Assembly (NCBI RefSeq): GCF_000721235.1
Contig: NZ_JOFH01000024.1
Location: 39,746-103,745, forward strand
From: Streptomyces olivaceus
Lineage (GTDB): Bacteria > Actinomycetota > Actinomycetes > Streptomycetales > Streptomycetaceae
Direction: 5' to 3'
DNA length: 64,000 nt
The translations under genes were made by a program, and so were the position numbers. This document shows positions 8,741 to 18,543 of this stretch, piece by piece (the first letter of the stretch is position 1; each line of letters starts with the position of its first letter). Under the pieces are notes generated by a model that had not been told where the DNA came from, searched no databases, and worked only from the letters and a program-made list of their open reading frames with translations.

Positions 8741-9382
8741 CAACGTGCCGACGCCCGTCCCCGGGCGCGCGGCACCGAGCGCTCACTGGCTCGCCGCGCC
8801 GAACTCATCGCCATCGGGCGGAGGTTGTTCGCCGACACGTCCTACGACGCGCTCTCGATGGACGACATCGCCCGCCAGGCGCATGTCGCCAAAGGGCTGA
8901 TCTACTACTACTTCCAGTCCAAGCGGGGCTACTACCTGGCGATCATCCAGGACTCCGTGACCGACCTGGTCACCACCGCCGCGCGCGGCACCGAACTGCC
9001 CCAGGTGGACCGCGTCCAGCGCACCATCGACGGCTATCTGCGCTACGCCGAGCACAATCAGGCCGCCTATCGCACCATCGTCAGCGGCGGCGTCGGCTTC
9101 GACACGGAGGTGCACGACATCCGGGACGGGGTGCGCGAGGCCATCGTCGCCACCATCGCGGAGGGCGCGTACGGCCGCACCGACATCGGACCGCTGGCGC
9201 GCATGGGCCTGCTGGCCTGGGTGTGCAGCGTCGAGGGGGCCACCCTCGACTGGATCGGGCGGCCCGAACTGCCCCGCGAGACCATGCGCGAGCTGCTGGT
9301 GAAGTCGCTGGGCGGCACCCTGCGCGCCATCGAGGAGCTGAATCCGGACTGCCCCGCCCCGACCCCGGCCCGCCGGGACTGA
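8726..9382 (+). CDS. TetR-family transcriptional regulator
   Basis: A 218-aa regulator. The N-terminal helix-turn-helix (about 25-70) includes YDALSMDDIARQAHVAKGLIYYYFQSKRGYY, a textbook TetR DNA-binding domain. The C-terminal ligand domain (about 85-205) is unassigned. TTG 8726 is taken as start; GGAG at about 8709 is somewhat distant, so a leaderless or alternative start is possible. Target is unknown; its neighbours are the 50-aa membrane protein and the chitinase on the other strand. An AT-rich TTGA-N7-TCAA repeat overlaps the start codon and may be an autoregulatory operator. Confidence 0.9.
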   Translation: MNISQQRADARPRARGTERSLARRAELIAIGRRLFADTSYDALSMDDIARQAHVAKGLIYYYFQSKRGYYLAIIQDSVTDLVTTAARGTELPQVDRVQRTIDGYLRYAEHNQAAYRTIVSGGVGFDTEVHDIRDGVREAIVATIAEGAYGRTDIGPLARMGLLAWVCSVEGATLDWIGRPELPRETMRELLVKSLGGTLRAIEELNPDCPAPTPARRD

Positions 9383-9385
9383 CGT

Positions 9386-9417
9386 AAGGGCGGAGACCCG
9401 AGCCGGCCTCCGCCCTT
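9386..9417. terminator. Bidirectional terminator between tetR and chitinase genes
   Basis: AAGGGCGGAG (9386-9395) pairs exactly with CTCCGCCCTT (9408-9417), with T at 9418. It lies between two convergent genes. Confidence 0.8.
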
Positions 9418-9440
9418 TCGCCCCCCGTGGGTGGGAACGG

Positions 9441-10697
<1,257 letters not shown>

Positions 10698-10777
10698 CGG
10701 GTGTCTCCTCGTGGGGGAAGAGGGAAACGCGCGCCGATTGGCATGAACGCGGTGACGCGTTCGGGGTCGTCACCGTA

Positions 10778-10793
10778 GAAGGACTAGACCAGT
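10778..10793. promoter_or_regulatory. DasR-type operator (dre) upstream of the chitinase
   Basis: The 16 bp GAAGGACTAGACCAGT match the right half of the dre consensus ACTGGTCTAGACCAGT perfectly and agree at about 12 of 16 positions. It lies 81 bp upstream of the chitinase start and is followed by a near repeat GTGCGGTCA / GTGCGGACCA (10792-10815), like the direct repeats of other Streptomyces chitinase promoters. Confidence 0.65.
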
Positions 10794-11056
10794 GCGGTCA
10801 ATGGTGCGGACCATTTGTGCTCGTCCGGTACCGGAATTAGCCACTCCATGAGCGGCCCGGACATTTCTCGAAGTAAGCGGTCGTTAACTGGTGACTCCAT
10901 GCCTCCGATCGGGCATACTCACAGCGCACAGCCGCTGGTCAGCCGCTTCCGCGACCCGGGAGTGCGAGCATCGACCAGGCCCGAACGACCAGGCGGAGCC
11001 GCCTCCACCCAAGGCGCACGCCCGCCGATGCGCCCGACAGGGAGGAGAGCGTCGCC

Positions 11057-12232
11057 ATGCCCGACCGCGCCCCGCAGCCGGTGGACCGGCAACTGCCCAC
11101 GGACGAGGCACGGGACCTGCTCTCGCTCGTCCGCGACATCGCGCAGCGCGAGATCGCCCCGAGCGCGGCCGAGGAGGAGGACACCGGGCGTTTCCCCCGC
11201 GAGGTCTTCCGCCTGCTCTCCGACTCCGGCCTGCTCGGCCTGCCCTACGACGCCGACCTCGGCGGCGGCGAGCAGCCGTACGAGGTGTACCTCCAGGTCC
11301 TGGAGGAACTGGCCGCCGCCCGGCTCACCGTCGGCCTCGGCGTCAGCGTGCACACCCTCGCCTCCTACGCGCTGGCCGCCTACGGCACCAAGGAGCAACA
11401 GGCCGAGCACCTGCCCGCGATGCTGGGCGGCGGCCTGCTGGGCGCCTACGGCCTCTCCGAGCCGGCCGCCGGCTCGGACGCCGCGTCGCTGCGGACCAAG
11501 GCCGTGCGCGAGAGCGGCGGCGACTGGGTGATCGACGGCACCAAGGCATGGATCACGCACGGCGGCGTCGCCGACTTCTACACCGTCATGGCCCGCACCG
11601 GAGAGGACGGTCCGCGCGGCATCACCGCCTTCCTGGTGCCCGGCGACGCCGAGGGGCTGAGGGCCGCGGTGCCGGAGCGGAAGATGGGGCTCAAGGGGTC
11701 GCCCACCGCCCAACTCCATCTCGACGGAGTGCGGGTCCCCGACTCCCGGCGCCTCGGCGACGAGGGCCAGGGCTTCGCCATCGCCCTGGCCGCGCTCGAC
11801 TCCGGGCGGCTCGGCATCGCCGCCTGCGCGATCGGCGTGGCGCAGGCGGCGCTCGACGAGGCGGTCTCCTACGCGGGCGAGCGGCGGCAGTTCGGCAAGC
11901 CGATCGCCGACTTCCAGGGGCTGCGCTTCATGCTGGCCGACATGGCGACCCAGGTCGAGGCCGGCCGAGCGCTCTACCTGAGTGCGGCACGGCTGCGGGA
12001 CGCCGGACTGCCGTTCGCCAAGCAGGCCGCCATGGCCAAACTGCACTGCACCGACGCGGCGATGCGGGTCACCACCGACGCCGTCCAGATCCTCGGCGGA
12101 TACGGCTACACCGCGGACTTCCCGGCCGAGCGGTACATGCGCGAGGCGAAGGTGCTGCAGATCGTCGAGGGCACCAACCAGATCCAGCGCATGGTCATCG
12201 CCCGTCACCTCGTGGGTCCCGAGGGACGGTGA
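11057..12232 (+). CDS. Acyl-CoA dehydrogenase
   Basis: A 391-aa flavoprotein that introduces the alpha,beta double bond in acyl-CoA. All three ACAD domains are present: N-terminal helical, middle beta domain (LGAYGLSEPAAGSDAASLRTKA; WITHGGVADFYTVMART) and C-terminal helical with QILGGYGYTADFPAERYMREAKV and the final EGTNQIQRMVIARHL. GGGAGGAG precedes ATG 11057. Length and motifs fit short/branched-chain ACADs, but substrate cannot be read from sequence. Its 3' end overlaps the minus-strand gene at 12195-12458 by 38 bp. Confidence 0.93.
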   Translation: MPDRAPQPVDRQLPTDEARDLLSLVRDIAQREIAPSAAEEEDTGRFPREVFRLLSDSGLLGLPYDADLGGGEQPYEVYLQVLEELAAARLTVGLGVSVHTLASYALAAYGTKEQQAEHLPAMLGGGLLGAYGLSEPAAGSDAASLRTKAVRESGGDWVIDGTKAWITHGGVADFYTVMARTGEDGPRGITAFLVPGDAEGLRAAVPERKMGLKGSPTAQLHLDGVRVPDSRRLGDEGQGFAIALAALDSGRLGIAACAIGVAQAALDEAVSYAGERRQFGKPIADFQGLRFMLADMATQVEAGRALYLSAARLRDAGLPFAKQAAMAKLHCTDAAMRVTTDAVQILGGYGYTADFPAERYMREAKVLQIVEGTNQIQRMVIARHLVGPEGR

Positions 12233-12458
12233 AGTCGCCGGTGGTGAAGTGGTCCCCGGGCCCGGGCGGGGGTGCCGCGAGCCTGGTCCACTCCGGGTCG
12301 TGGCGCCCCGGCAGCGTGCGGCCGCCGTCGGCCCAGGTGCGCATCAGCTCACGGTAGATCGGCGGGTCCTGGACCTGCGGGGCCCGCGGAACCGGTCCCG
12401 CGGGCACCGGGACGAACACGCGGCGCCGACTCCCGGTGTCCGAGTACGTGAGGGTCAT
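12195..12458 (-). CDS. Small conserved Streptomyces protein, 87 aa
   Basis: ATG 12458 (MTLTYSDTGSRRRVFVPV) opens an 87-aa frame. The central part RELMRTWADGGRTLPGRHDPEWTRLAAPP resembles a small actinobacterial family I remember as YRxLxxxWxxxGRxxPGRxDxEWxxL. No cysteines, membrane helix or catalytic motif. It overlaps the 3' end of the acyl-CoA dehydrogenase gene in convergent orientation. Function unknown. Confidence 0.65.
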   Translation of the reverse strand: MTLTYSDTGSRRRVFVPVPAGPVPRAPQVQDPPIYRELMRTWADGGRTLPGRHDPEWTRLAAPPPGPGDHFTTGDFTVPRDPRGDGR

Positions 12459-12659
12459 ACCAGGGCAACGCGGCGAAGTGCGGACAGGTCACGCCGGGTG
12501 CGGTCGAGCATGCGTCCACGGACGCACACCGAACCGCGCCGCGGCGCGCCGCCGGCCGTGGCGCCGGCGGGGTACGAGGGCGGGCGACGCCCCTCCGTAC
12601 GTCCCCGGGACGTCACCCGGCCGGGGGCTCGGTGCCGGAGGGGGAGCGGAGCGGGTGGC

Positions 12660-13097
12660 TCAGGCCGCCTCGGGCCGCATCGTCGGCACCCGCATCGGGC
12701 GCGAGCCCGGACCGCCGACGTGGGAGAAGGGCTGGGTCCGCCAGTCGAGGCCCCGGGGGAGCGTCAACAGCAGTGCGGTGTCCTGCTCGTGGGGTTTGGA
12801 CGAGTCGTCCGCGGGGCGGGCCTCGGCGGCCCGGCGGCCGGTGCCGGCGCAGACCGTGAGTCCGAACGGGTTCCACGGCGAGGCGCACAGCGCGTGCTCC
12901 GGCAGTACCTCCTCGTCCGCCAGCAGGGCGATGGGCTGCGCGCAGTCCGGGCAGATCACCCGGTACATCTCGAAGGTGTCGTAGGCGTCGAGTTCCTCGT
13001 CGTCGAGGGCGTCGGGTTCGACGCCCTCCGATACGGGCTCGACGACCGGCTGCTGCCGCTTGGACGTGGTGCGACCAGGGCGCTTAAGACTCTGCAT
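12660..13097 (-). CDS. Conserved hypothetical protein with possible zinc-binding cysteines
   Basis: A 145-aa acidic protein starting at ATG 13097. It has a basic N-terminus (KRPGRTTSKRQQ), an acidic middle (about 28-44) and a CPDC pair (about residues 49-52) with two more Cys at about 71 and 82 that could complete a zinc site. The C-terminal half is unassigned. It stands alone between the 87-aa gene (same strand) and the divergent lrp gene. Function unknown. Confidence 0.75.
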   Translation of the reverse strand: MQSLKRPGRTTSKRQQPVVEPVSEGVEPDALDDEELDAYDTFEMYRVICPDCAQPIALLADEEVLPEHALCASPWNPFGLTVCAGTGRRAAEARPADDSSKPHEQDTALLLTLPRGLDWRTQPFSHVGGPGSRPMRVPTMRPEAA

Positions 13098-13373
13098 GGG
13101 ATTCTCCCCCTCGGGCTGGGTCGTGACGGCACTGCGGCCTCGACCACAGCAAGCACTTCCCGTCCCCCTTCCGGGGTAATCACGAGAACATCACGGAGAC
13201 TGTTCGGACGGTGTGGTCTTCGTCACATGCCGTGTGTGGATGCCCCTGCGGCGGTTTTGCCCCGGCCTGCCCAGGGCCCCGGCACCGGCCGACACCCCGT
13301 CACCTCACGAACCGGCCATGACCAGGACCGCTCAGGTGTCCGAGGGATCGGCCGCCCTGTAGGTTCTTGCGTC

Positions 13374-13814
13374 ATGGAGGAGCTGGACCGACAGATCGTG
13401 CAGCTGCTCGTCAAGGACGGGCGGATGAGCTACACCGACCTGGGCAGGGCCACGGGCCTGTCCACGTCTGCCGTGCACCAGCGGGTGCGGCGGCTGGAGC
13501 AGCGTGGCGTCATCCGCGGTTACGCCGCGGTCGTCGACCCGGAGGCCGTCGGGCTGCCGATGACCGCGTTCATCTCGGTGAAACCGTTCGACCCCAGCGC
13601 ACCCGACGACATCGCGGACCGCCTGGCCGGCGTCCCCGAGATCGAGGCCTGCCACAGCGTGGCGGGCGACGAGAACTACATCCTCAAGGTGCGGGTCTCC
13701 ACCCCGCACGAACTGGAGGAGCTGCTCGCCCGGGTCCGCTCCCTCGCCGGCGTGTCCACCCGGACCACGGTGGTCCTCTCGACCCCGTACGAGTCCCGCC
13801 CGCCACGCGTCTGA
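13374..13814 (+). CDS. Lrp/AsnC-family regulator, probably leaderless
   Basis: A 146-aa regulator. Residues 1-55 form the winged HTH (LDRQIVQLLVKDGRMSYTDL, STSAVHQRVRRLEQRGVI) and 65-142 the RAM/AsnC effector domain with SVAGDENYILKVRV. No Shine-Dalgarno precedes ATG 13374. Instead TAGGTT at 13360-13365 sits 8 nt before it, as in leaderless Streptomyces transcripts. It is divergent from the 145-aa gene and upstream of an amidohydrolase, whose expression it might control; ligand unknown (amino acid expected from family). Confidence 0.92.
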   Translation: MEELDRQIVQLLVKDGRMSYTDLGRATGLSTSAVHQRVRRLEQRGVIRGYAAVVDPEAVGLPMTAFISVKPFDPSAPDDIADRLAGVPEIEACHSVAGDENYILKVRVSTPHELEELLARVRSLAGVSTRTTVVLSTPYESRPPRV

Positions 13815-13934
13815 CGCGCCGCCCTGGCGGGTGGTGTTCGGTTGCACCGTGGTCCGGTCCGGTCCGGCCTGGCGCGGCATGGTGTGGCGGGTCCCGGGGG
13901 CGTCCGTTCGGCCGGGAGTCGGGCCGCGGTGGAT

Positions 13935-13971
13935 CCGGCCGGCGCGCAGAGGGTGTCGCCGCGCCGGCCGG
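13935..13971 (+). terminator. Hairpin terminator after the lrp gene
   Basis: A 12-bp perfect stem (13935-13946 with 13960-13971) and a 13-nt loop sit in the 288-bp gap between lrp and the amidohydrolase. No T-run. Confidence 0.55.
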
Positions 13972-14102
13972 TCCCGGGGCCGTCCGGCTGCGCATCCCCC
14001 TCGGGCGCCGCGGACTCCCCGGCGCCGTGTGTGCTCCCGCCCCCGGCTCCGCGTGGCCGCCCCGGCTGCCGAGCAGGCCCCGTGAGGGGCGAGACTGTGT
14101 CC

Positions 14103-15707
14103 ATGAGTGAGTCCACCACCCCGCCCCCGACCGTCCTGCTCCGCCGCGGCGAGGTCCACAGTCCCGCCGACCCCTTCGCGACGGCCATGGTCGTCGAACG
14201 CGGCCAGGTCGCCTGGGTCGGCTCCGAGGGCGCCGCGGACGCCTTCGCGGACGGGGTGGACGAGGTGGTCGACCTCGACGGTGCCCTCGTCACGCCGGCG
14301 TTCACCGACGCACATGTGCACACCACCGCCACGGGACTTGCGCTCACCGGTCTCGACCTCTCCGGCGCCACCGACCGGGAGGCGGCCCTCGCCCTCGTAC
14401 GGGACTTCGCCGCCGCCCGCCCGGGCGACCGGGTCCTCCTGGGCCACGGCTGGGACGCCGCCCGCTGGCCCGAGGGCGTGCCCCCGACCCGTGCCGAACT
14501 GGACGACGCCACCGGCGGCCGGCCCCTCTATCTCAGCCGTATCGACGTCCACTCGGCCGTCGTCAGCACCGCCCTGCTCGACCTGGTCCCCGACGGTGCC
14601 GCCCGCGCCGACGGCCCGCTCACCGGCGACGCGCACCACGCCGTACGCGCCGCAGCCCTCGGCGCCGTCACCCCGGCCCAGCGCGAGGAGGCCCAGCGCG
14701 CTGCCCTTGCCCACGCCGCCTCCCTCGGCATCGGAACCGTTCACGAATGCGCAGGCCCGGAGATCTCCGCCGAGGACGACCTCACCGGGCTGCTGCGCCT
14801 GTCGGCCGGGGAGCCCGGGCCCCGCGTGGTCGGCTACTGGGCCGAGCGGGACGTCGACAAGGCGCGGGAGCTGGGCGCGGTCGGAGCCGCCGGGGACCTC
14901 TTCGTCGACGGCTCCCTCGGCTCGCACACCGCCTGCCTCCACCAGCCGTACGCCGACGCCGGCCACACCGGCACCGCCCACCTGGACGCCGCCGACGTCG
15001 CGGCCCACGTCGTCGCCTGCACCGAGGCAGGCCTCCAGGCGGGCTTCCACGCCATCGGCGACGCCGCCGTGGCCGCCGTCGTGGAGGGCGTGCGCGCCGC
15101 CGCCGACAAGGCCGGCCTCGACCGGGTCCGCGCCGCCCGGCACCGCGTCGAGCACGCCGAGATGCTCACGCCGGAGACCGTCGCGGCCTTCGCCGAACTG
15201 GGTCTGACCGCCTCCGTGCAGCCCGGCTTCGACGCGCTCTGGGGCGGCGAGGACGGCATGTACGCCCAGCGCCTGGGCGTCGAGCGGGCCCGTACCCTCA
15301 ACCCCTACGCGGCCCTGCTGCGCGCGGGCGTGCCGCTGGCCTTCGGCTCCGACAGCCCCGTCACGCCCCTCGACCCGTGGGGCACCGTCCGGGCCGCCGC
15401 CTTCCACCGCACCCCGGAGCACCGCGTCTCCGTGCGGGCGGCGTTCACGGCGCACACCCGCGGCGGGTGGCGCGCGATCGGCCGTGACGACGCGGGCGTC
15501 CTGGTGCCGGGCGCGCCGGCGGACTACGCCGTGTGGCGCACCGGCGAACTCGTCGTCCAGGCCCCCGACGACCGGGTGGCGCGCTGGTCGACCGACCCGC
15601 GCTCGGGCACCCCGGGGCTGCCCGACCTGACCCCGGGCCGGGAACTGCCGGTCTGCCTGCGTACCGTGGTGGGCGGCCGGACGGTCCACGTACGGCCGGG
15701 CGAGTGA
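14103..15707 (+). CDS. Amidohydrolase (YtcJ-like, amidohydrolase 3 family)
   Basis: A 534-aa metal-dependent hydrolase. The composite beta-sandwich plus TIM barrel is marked by FTDAHVHTTATG (HxH metal ligands, about residues 71-73), DGSLGSHTA, FHAIGDAA (His ligand), HRVEHAEM (His ligand) and FGSDSPVTPLDPWGTV (Asp). This order fits YtcJ-type amidohydrolases with poorly defined substrates (N-acyl or formamide compounds). ATG 14103 is preceded by GAGGGGCGAGA. An Lrp regulator lies just upstream. Substrate is unknown. Confidence 0.9.
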   Translation: MSESTTPPPTVLLRRGEVHSPADPFATAMVVERGQVAWVGSEGAADAFADGVDEVVDLDGALVTPAFTDAHVHTTATGLALTGLDLSGATDREAALALVRDFAAARPGDRVLLGHGWDAARWPEGVPPTRAELDDATGGRPLYLSRIDVHSAVVSTALLDLVPDGAARADGPLTGDAHHAVRAAALGAVTPAQREEAQRAALAHAASLGIGTVHECAGPEISAEDDLTGLLRLSAGEPGPRVVGYWAERDVDKARELGAVGAAGDLFVDGSLGSHTACLHQPYADAGHTGTAHLDAADVAAHVVACTEAGLQAGFHAIGDAAVAAVVEGVRAAADKAGLDRVRAARHRVEHAEMLTPETVAAFAELGLTASVQPGFDALWGGEDGMYAQRLGVERARTLNPYAALLRAGVPLAFGSDSPVTPLDPWGTVRAAAFHRTPEHRVSVRAAFTAHTRGGWRAIGRDDAGVLVPGAPADYAVWRTGELVVQAPDDRVARWSTDPRSGTPGLPDLTPGRELPVCLRTVVGGRTVHVRPGE

Positions 15708-15768
15708 TCTCCACGGCCGACGGGGCGATGATCTTCGCGCGGCCACGACCTGCGGCTCCTCGCCGCTG

Positions 15769-15797
15769 ACCTGCGCATTGGCGCAAAAGGCGCAGGT
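15769..15797 (+). terminator. Hairpin after the amidohydrolase
   Basis: ACCTGCGC (15769-15776) and GCGCAGGT (15790-15797) form a perfect 8-bp stem 62 bp after the stop and just ahead of the next promoter. Confidence 0.6.
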
Positions 15798-15807
15798 CGA
15801 ACGACTG

Positions 15808-15838
15808 TTGACAGGCGGCGGCGGGGGGCCGGTAGGTT
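15808..15838 (+). promoter_or_regulatory. Vegetative-type promoter ahead of ppm1
   Basis: A perfect TTGACA -35 (15808-15813) and TAGGTT -10 (15833-15838) are 19 bp apart, close to HrdB consensus. Transcription would start near 15845, giving a leader of nearly 390 nt before ppm1. Confidence 0.65.
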
Positions 15839-16231
15839 CGGCCGAGTCCACCACCGGACGCCCGACCGGGGAATCTTCCGCGCACGCGTCGCGGCGCCGC
15901 TGGGTCAGGGACGGTGCGCCGTACGGCACACCGCCACTGGGAGCCAGGCTCAGCGCTCGCACCGCGACGAGGGAACGTTCCGGCCGGTCGGGAGGTGTGA
16001 CCCGGGTGGGGCCCGGGCGCTCAGTAGACAACGGCTCAGGACGACTCGCAGCCGGCGGGTCCCGGGCCGGCCCGAAGGGCGCCGGGCCCCCATCCGCAGT
16101 GCAAACGGCCCGAATCGGCCATCCCTACCCCGGTCTTGGGGAAACGACACCACCGCAGGCACGTCCTGTCACGTCACCGCAGGCGGTGGCGATTATGGTG
16201 GTGCTCTGCGTACGGACACGAAGGGGCAGTG
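15839..16231 (+). other. Long leader/intergenic region before ppm1
   Basis: About 390 bp with no credible gene. It has several GC-rich complementary blocks (for example around 16011-16100) and a TTATGGT near 16193 that could be a second -10. I see no known riboswitch motif. Confidence 0.4.
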
Positions 16232-17185
16232 GTGAACGACGGCGACGGGACGCCCGCGGCAGCGGAGCGGGGGAGGCGGTTCGGTCTCCTGGGCACGGCC
16301 CTGGTGATCATCCCGACCTACAACGAGGCGGAGAACGTCAAGGCGATCGTCGCGCGGGTGCGCGAGGCGGTTCCCGAGGCACACGTGCTCGTGGCCGACG
16401 ACAACAGCCCGGACGGCACCGGCAAGCTCGCCGACGAACTGGCGGCCGAGGACGACCACGTGCAGGTCCTGCACCGCAAGGGCAAGGAGGGCCTGGGCGC
16501 CGCCTACCTCGCGGGTTTCCGCTGGGGACTGGAGCACGGCTACGGCGTACTGGTCGAAATGGACGCCGACGGCTCCCACCAGCCCGAGGAGCTGCCCCGC
16601 CTGCTGACCGCCCTCAAGGGCGCCGACCTGGTGCTGGGCTCCCGCTGGGTGCCCGGCGGCCGGGTGGTGAACTGGCCCAAGTCCCGCGAGATCATCTCCC
16701 GCGGCGGCAGCATGTACTCGCGGATCGCGCTCGACCTGCCGCTGCGCGACATCACCGGCGGCTACCGCGCCTTCCGCAGCGAGACGTTGCAGGGGCTCGG
16801 CCTGCAGGACGTCGCCTCCCAGGGCTACTGCTTCCAGGTCGACCTCGCCCGCCGGGCGATCAAGGCCGGGTACCACGTCGTGGAGGTCCCGATCACGTTC
16901 GTCGAGCGCGAACTCGGCGACTCCAAGATGAGCCGCGACATCCTCGTGGAGGCCCTCTGGCGGGTCACCACGTGGGGCGTGGGGGAGCGGGTCGGCAAGG
17001 TCCTGGGCCGCGACCGGCAGCAGCCGGGCGGGCGCTCCGACGCGGCGGCCGCCGAGCGGGCAGAGCCGGTGGAACCGCCGGAACCGGTGAAGGCGCTGGA
17101 CCCGGTGGAGTCGCCGGAACCGGTGGAGCCGGTGGGCGACAAGCTGGGCGACAAGTCGACAAAGGCGTCGGACGGCACCCCCTGA
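16232..17185 (+). CDS. ppm1: Polyprenol monophosphomannose synthase
   Basis: A 317-aa GT2 enzyme (DPM1/Ppm1 type) that transfers mannose from GDP-mannose to polyprenol phosphate on the cytoplasmic membrane face, supplying the donor for protein O-mannosylation and lipoglycans. Motifs: VIIPTYNEAENV, VADDNSPDGTG, EMDADGSHQPEE (DxD metal site), GSRWVPGGRV and ITGGYRAF. GTG 16232 follows AAGGGG; a GTG three bases earlier is equally possible. Unlike mycobacterial fusions it has no acyltransferase domain. The last 50 residues are an acidic Pro-rich tail with PEPV-type repeats. In S. coelicolor, ppm1 is needed for phiC31 infection (established). Confidence 0.94.
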   Translation: MNDGDGTPAAAERGRRFGLLGTALVIIPTYNEAENVKAIVARVREAVPEAHVLVADDNSPDGTGKLADELAAEDDHVQVLHRKGKEGLGAAYLAGFRWGLEHGYGVLVEMDADGSHQPEELPRLLTALKGADLVLGSRWVPGGRVVNWPKSREIISRGGSMYSRIALDLPLRDITGGYRAFRSETLQGLGLQDVASQGYCFQVDLARRAIKAGYHVVEVPITFVERELGDSKMSRDILVEALWRVTTWGVGERVGKVLGRDRQQPGGRSDAAAAERAEPVEPPEPVKALDPVESPEPVEPVGDKLGDKSTKASDGTP

Positions 17186-17231
17186 CCGGCCCCTTATGCC
17201 CATCTGAGCCGCGGCCAGGCACACTGGGAGT

Positions 17232-17804
17232 ATGACGACTGGCGCCCAGACCCCCAGGACCCCTGCCCGGCCTCCGCGCTCCCGGCTGCGTACGTGCCTG
17301 CCGCTGGGCATCGCGGCGTGGCTCGTGCTGGAGATCTGGCTGCTGACCGTGGTCGCGGGCGCGTCCAGCGGCTTCATCGTCTTCCTGCTGCTGGTCGCGG
17401 GTGTGGTCCTCGGTTCCGTGGTCATCAAGGCCGCGGGCCGCCGCGCCTTCCGCAACCTCACCGAGACGCTGAACCAGCAGCAGTCGGGCACACCGGCCGA
17501 GGCCCGCCCGGGCAGTGAGGGCAACGGCCTGATGATGCTGGGCGGGCTGCTCCTGATCCTGCCGGGCCTGATCTCGGACGCGCTGGGCCTGGTCATGCTG
17601 CTGCCCCCGGTGCAGAAGGCCGTCAGCCGCTACGCGCAGCGGACGGTGGAGCGCAAGCTCCGCGACGCCGGTCCGGGCACCCTGGGTGACACCTTCCGGC
17701 AGGCCCGCATGCACCGCCCGGACGGCAAGGTCGTCCCGGGCGAGGTCGTCCGTGAGGACCCGGACGACACCCCGCAGGGCCCCCGTCCGCCCCTGTCCCG
17801 CTGA
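17232..17804 (+). CDS. fxsA: FxsA-family membrane protein
   Basis: A 190-aa membrane protein of the FxsA family (E. coli FxsA relieves phage T7 exclusion by PifA; role in actinobacteria unknown). Helices about 28-49 and 50-66 are followed by GNGLMMLGGLLLILPGLISDALGLVMLLPPVQ (about 96-128), the family signature. The C-terminal 55 residues are charged and cytoplasmic. It lies 46 bp after ppm1 on the same strand and may be cotranscribed. A 22-bp stem terminator separates it from rbpA. Confidence 0.93.
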   Translation: MTTGAQTPRTPARPPRSRLRTCLPLGIAAWLVLEIWLLTVVAGASSGFIVFLLLVAGVVLGSVVIKAAGRRAFRNLTETLNQQQSGTPAEARPGSEGNGLMMLGGLLLILPGLISDALGLVMLLPPVQKAVSRYAQRTVERKLRDAGPGTLGDTFRQARMHRPDGKVVPGEVVREDPDDTPQGPRPPLSR

Positions 17805-17911
17805 CGTCCCGCTGAGCGCGGGGCTTTCCGCGCACGACGAGGCACGACGAGGCACGGCGGGGTCCGGCGAGCCGCGGCGGAGAGCTGCCGGGCGGCAGCC
17901 GCCGGCCACGA

Positions 17912-17958
17912 CGAAAGCGGGCGCCGTACGTGGAAACCACGTACGGCGCCCGCTTTCG
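17912..17958. terminator. 22-bp perfect-stem bidirectional terminator between fxsA and rbpA
   Basis: Bases 17912-17933 are the exact reverse complement of 17937-17958, with a 3-nt AAA loop. CTTTCG lies on both ends, giving short T-runs in both directions. The genes on each side converge. Confidence 0.92.
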
Positions 17959-17999
17959 CTTCTGTAAGTGCCGAAGGACCGGCTCAGCCCCCGCAGGGA

Positions 18000-18374
18000 C
18001 TACGCACTCTTACGGCTGTCCCGCGGATGCACCGCGATGTTCATAGCGCCGGAGCGCAGAACGGCCAGCCGCTCCTCAAGGACCTCTTCGAGCTCCTCGC
18101 GGGTGCGTCGCTCCATCAGCATGTCCCAGTGCGTACGCGCGGGCTTGGCCTTCTTCTCCTCAGGGCCGTCGCCGTCGACCAGGAGTGCCTGGGCCCCGCA
18201 GACCTTGCACTCCCACTCCGGCGGGATCTCCGCCTCTACCGAGAACGGCATCTCGAATCGATGCCCCTTCTCGCATGCGTACTCCACGGCCTGGCGCGGA
18301 GCCAGGTCGATGCCGCGGTCCGTCTCGTAGCTGGTCACCACGAGGCGCGTGCCGCGAAGAGCTCGCTCACTCAT
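18000..18374 (-). CDS. rbpA: RNA polymerase-binding protein RbpA
   Basis: A 124-aa actinobacterial transcription factor that binds the principal sigma factor and RNA polymerase and stabilises the open complex. The full family layout is seen: N-terminal MSERALRGTRLVVTSYETDR, core with zinc-type Cys in YACEKGHRFEMPF and WECKVCGAQA, basic linker (KKAKPARTHWDMLMERR) and the sigma-interacting helix REELEEVLEERL. GGGAGGC precedes ATG 18374. A sigma-R promoter lies upstream, matching the known induction of rbpA by disulfide stress. Confidence 0.98.
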   Translation of the reverse strand: MSERALRGTRLVVTSYETDRGIDLAPRQAVEYACEKGHRFEMPFSVEAEIPPEWECKVCGAQALLVDGDGPEEKKAKPARTHWDMLMERRTREELEEVLEERLAVLRSGAMNIAVHPRDSRKSA

Positions 18375-18435
18375 GAATCGTGCCTCCCGGGCTTGTCGCC
18401 CACAGGACAGGTGTCGCTGTCGTCGTCATCCGGTC

Positions 18436-18461
18436 AACGTCCGGGCGGCGGTAAAGATTCC
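18436..18461 (-). promoter_or_regulatory. Sigma-R promoter of rbpA
   Basis: Read on the minus strand, GGGAAT (GGAAT at 18461-18457) and GTT (18438-18436) are separated by exactly 18 nt, the consensus GGAAT-N18-GTT of the thiol-stress sigma factor SigR. The start codon is about 60 nt downstream. Confidence 0.9.
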
Positions 18462-18543
18462 CGTTCCGACTCCCGATCCGGGCCCTGCGTCGCCGTCGCA
18501 GCCGCAGCCTTGCAACCAGTGCAGTACCCGCCGACGTCCGGTT

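Noticed and set aside
13332..16031. Minus-strand open frame opposite lrp and amidohydrolase genes
   Set aside because: Shadow frame; the plus-strand genes have clear catalytic motifs and starts.
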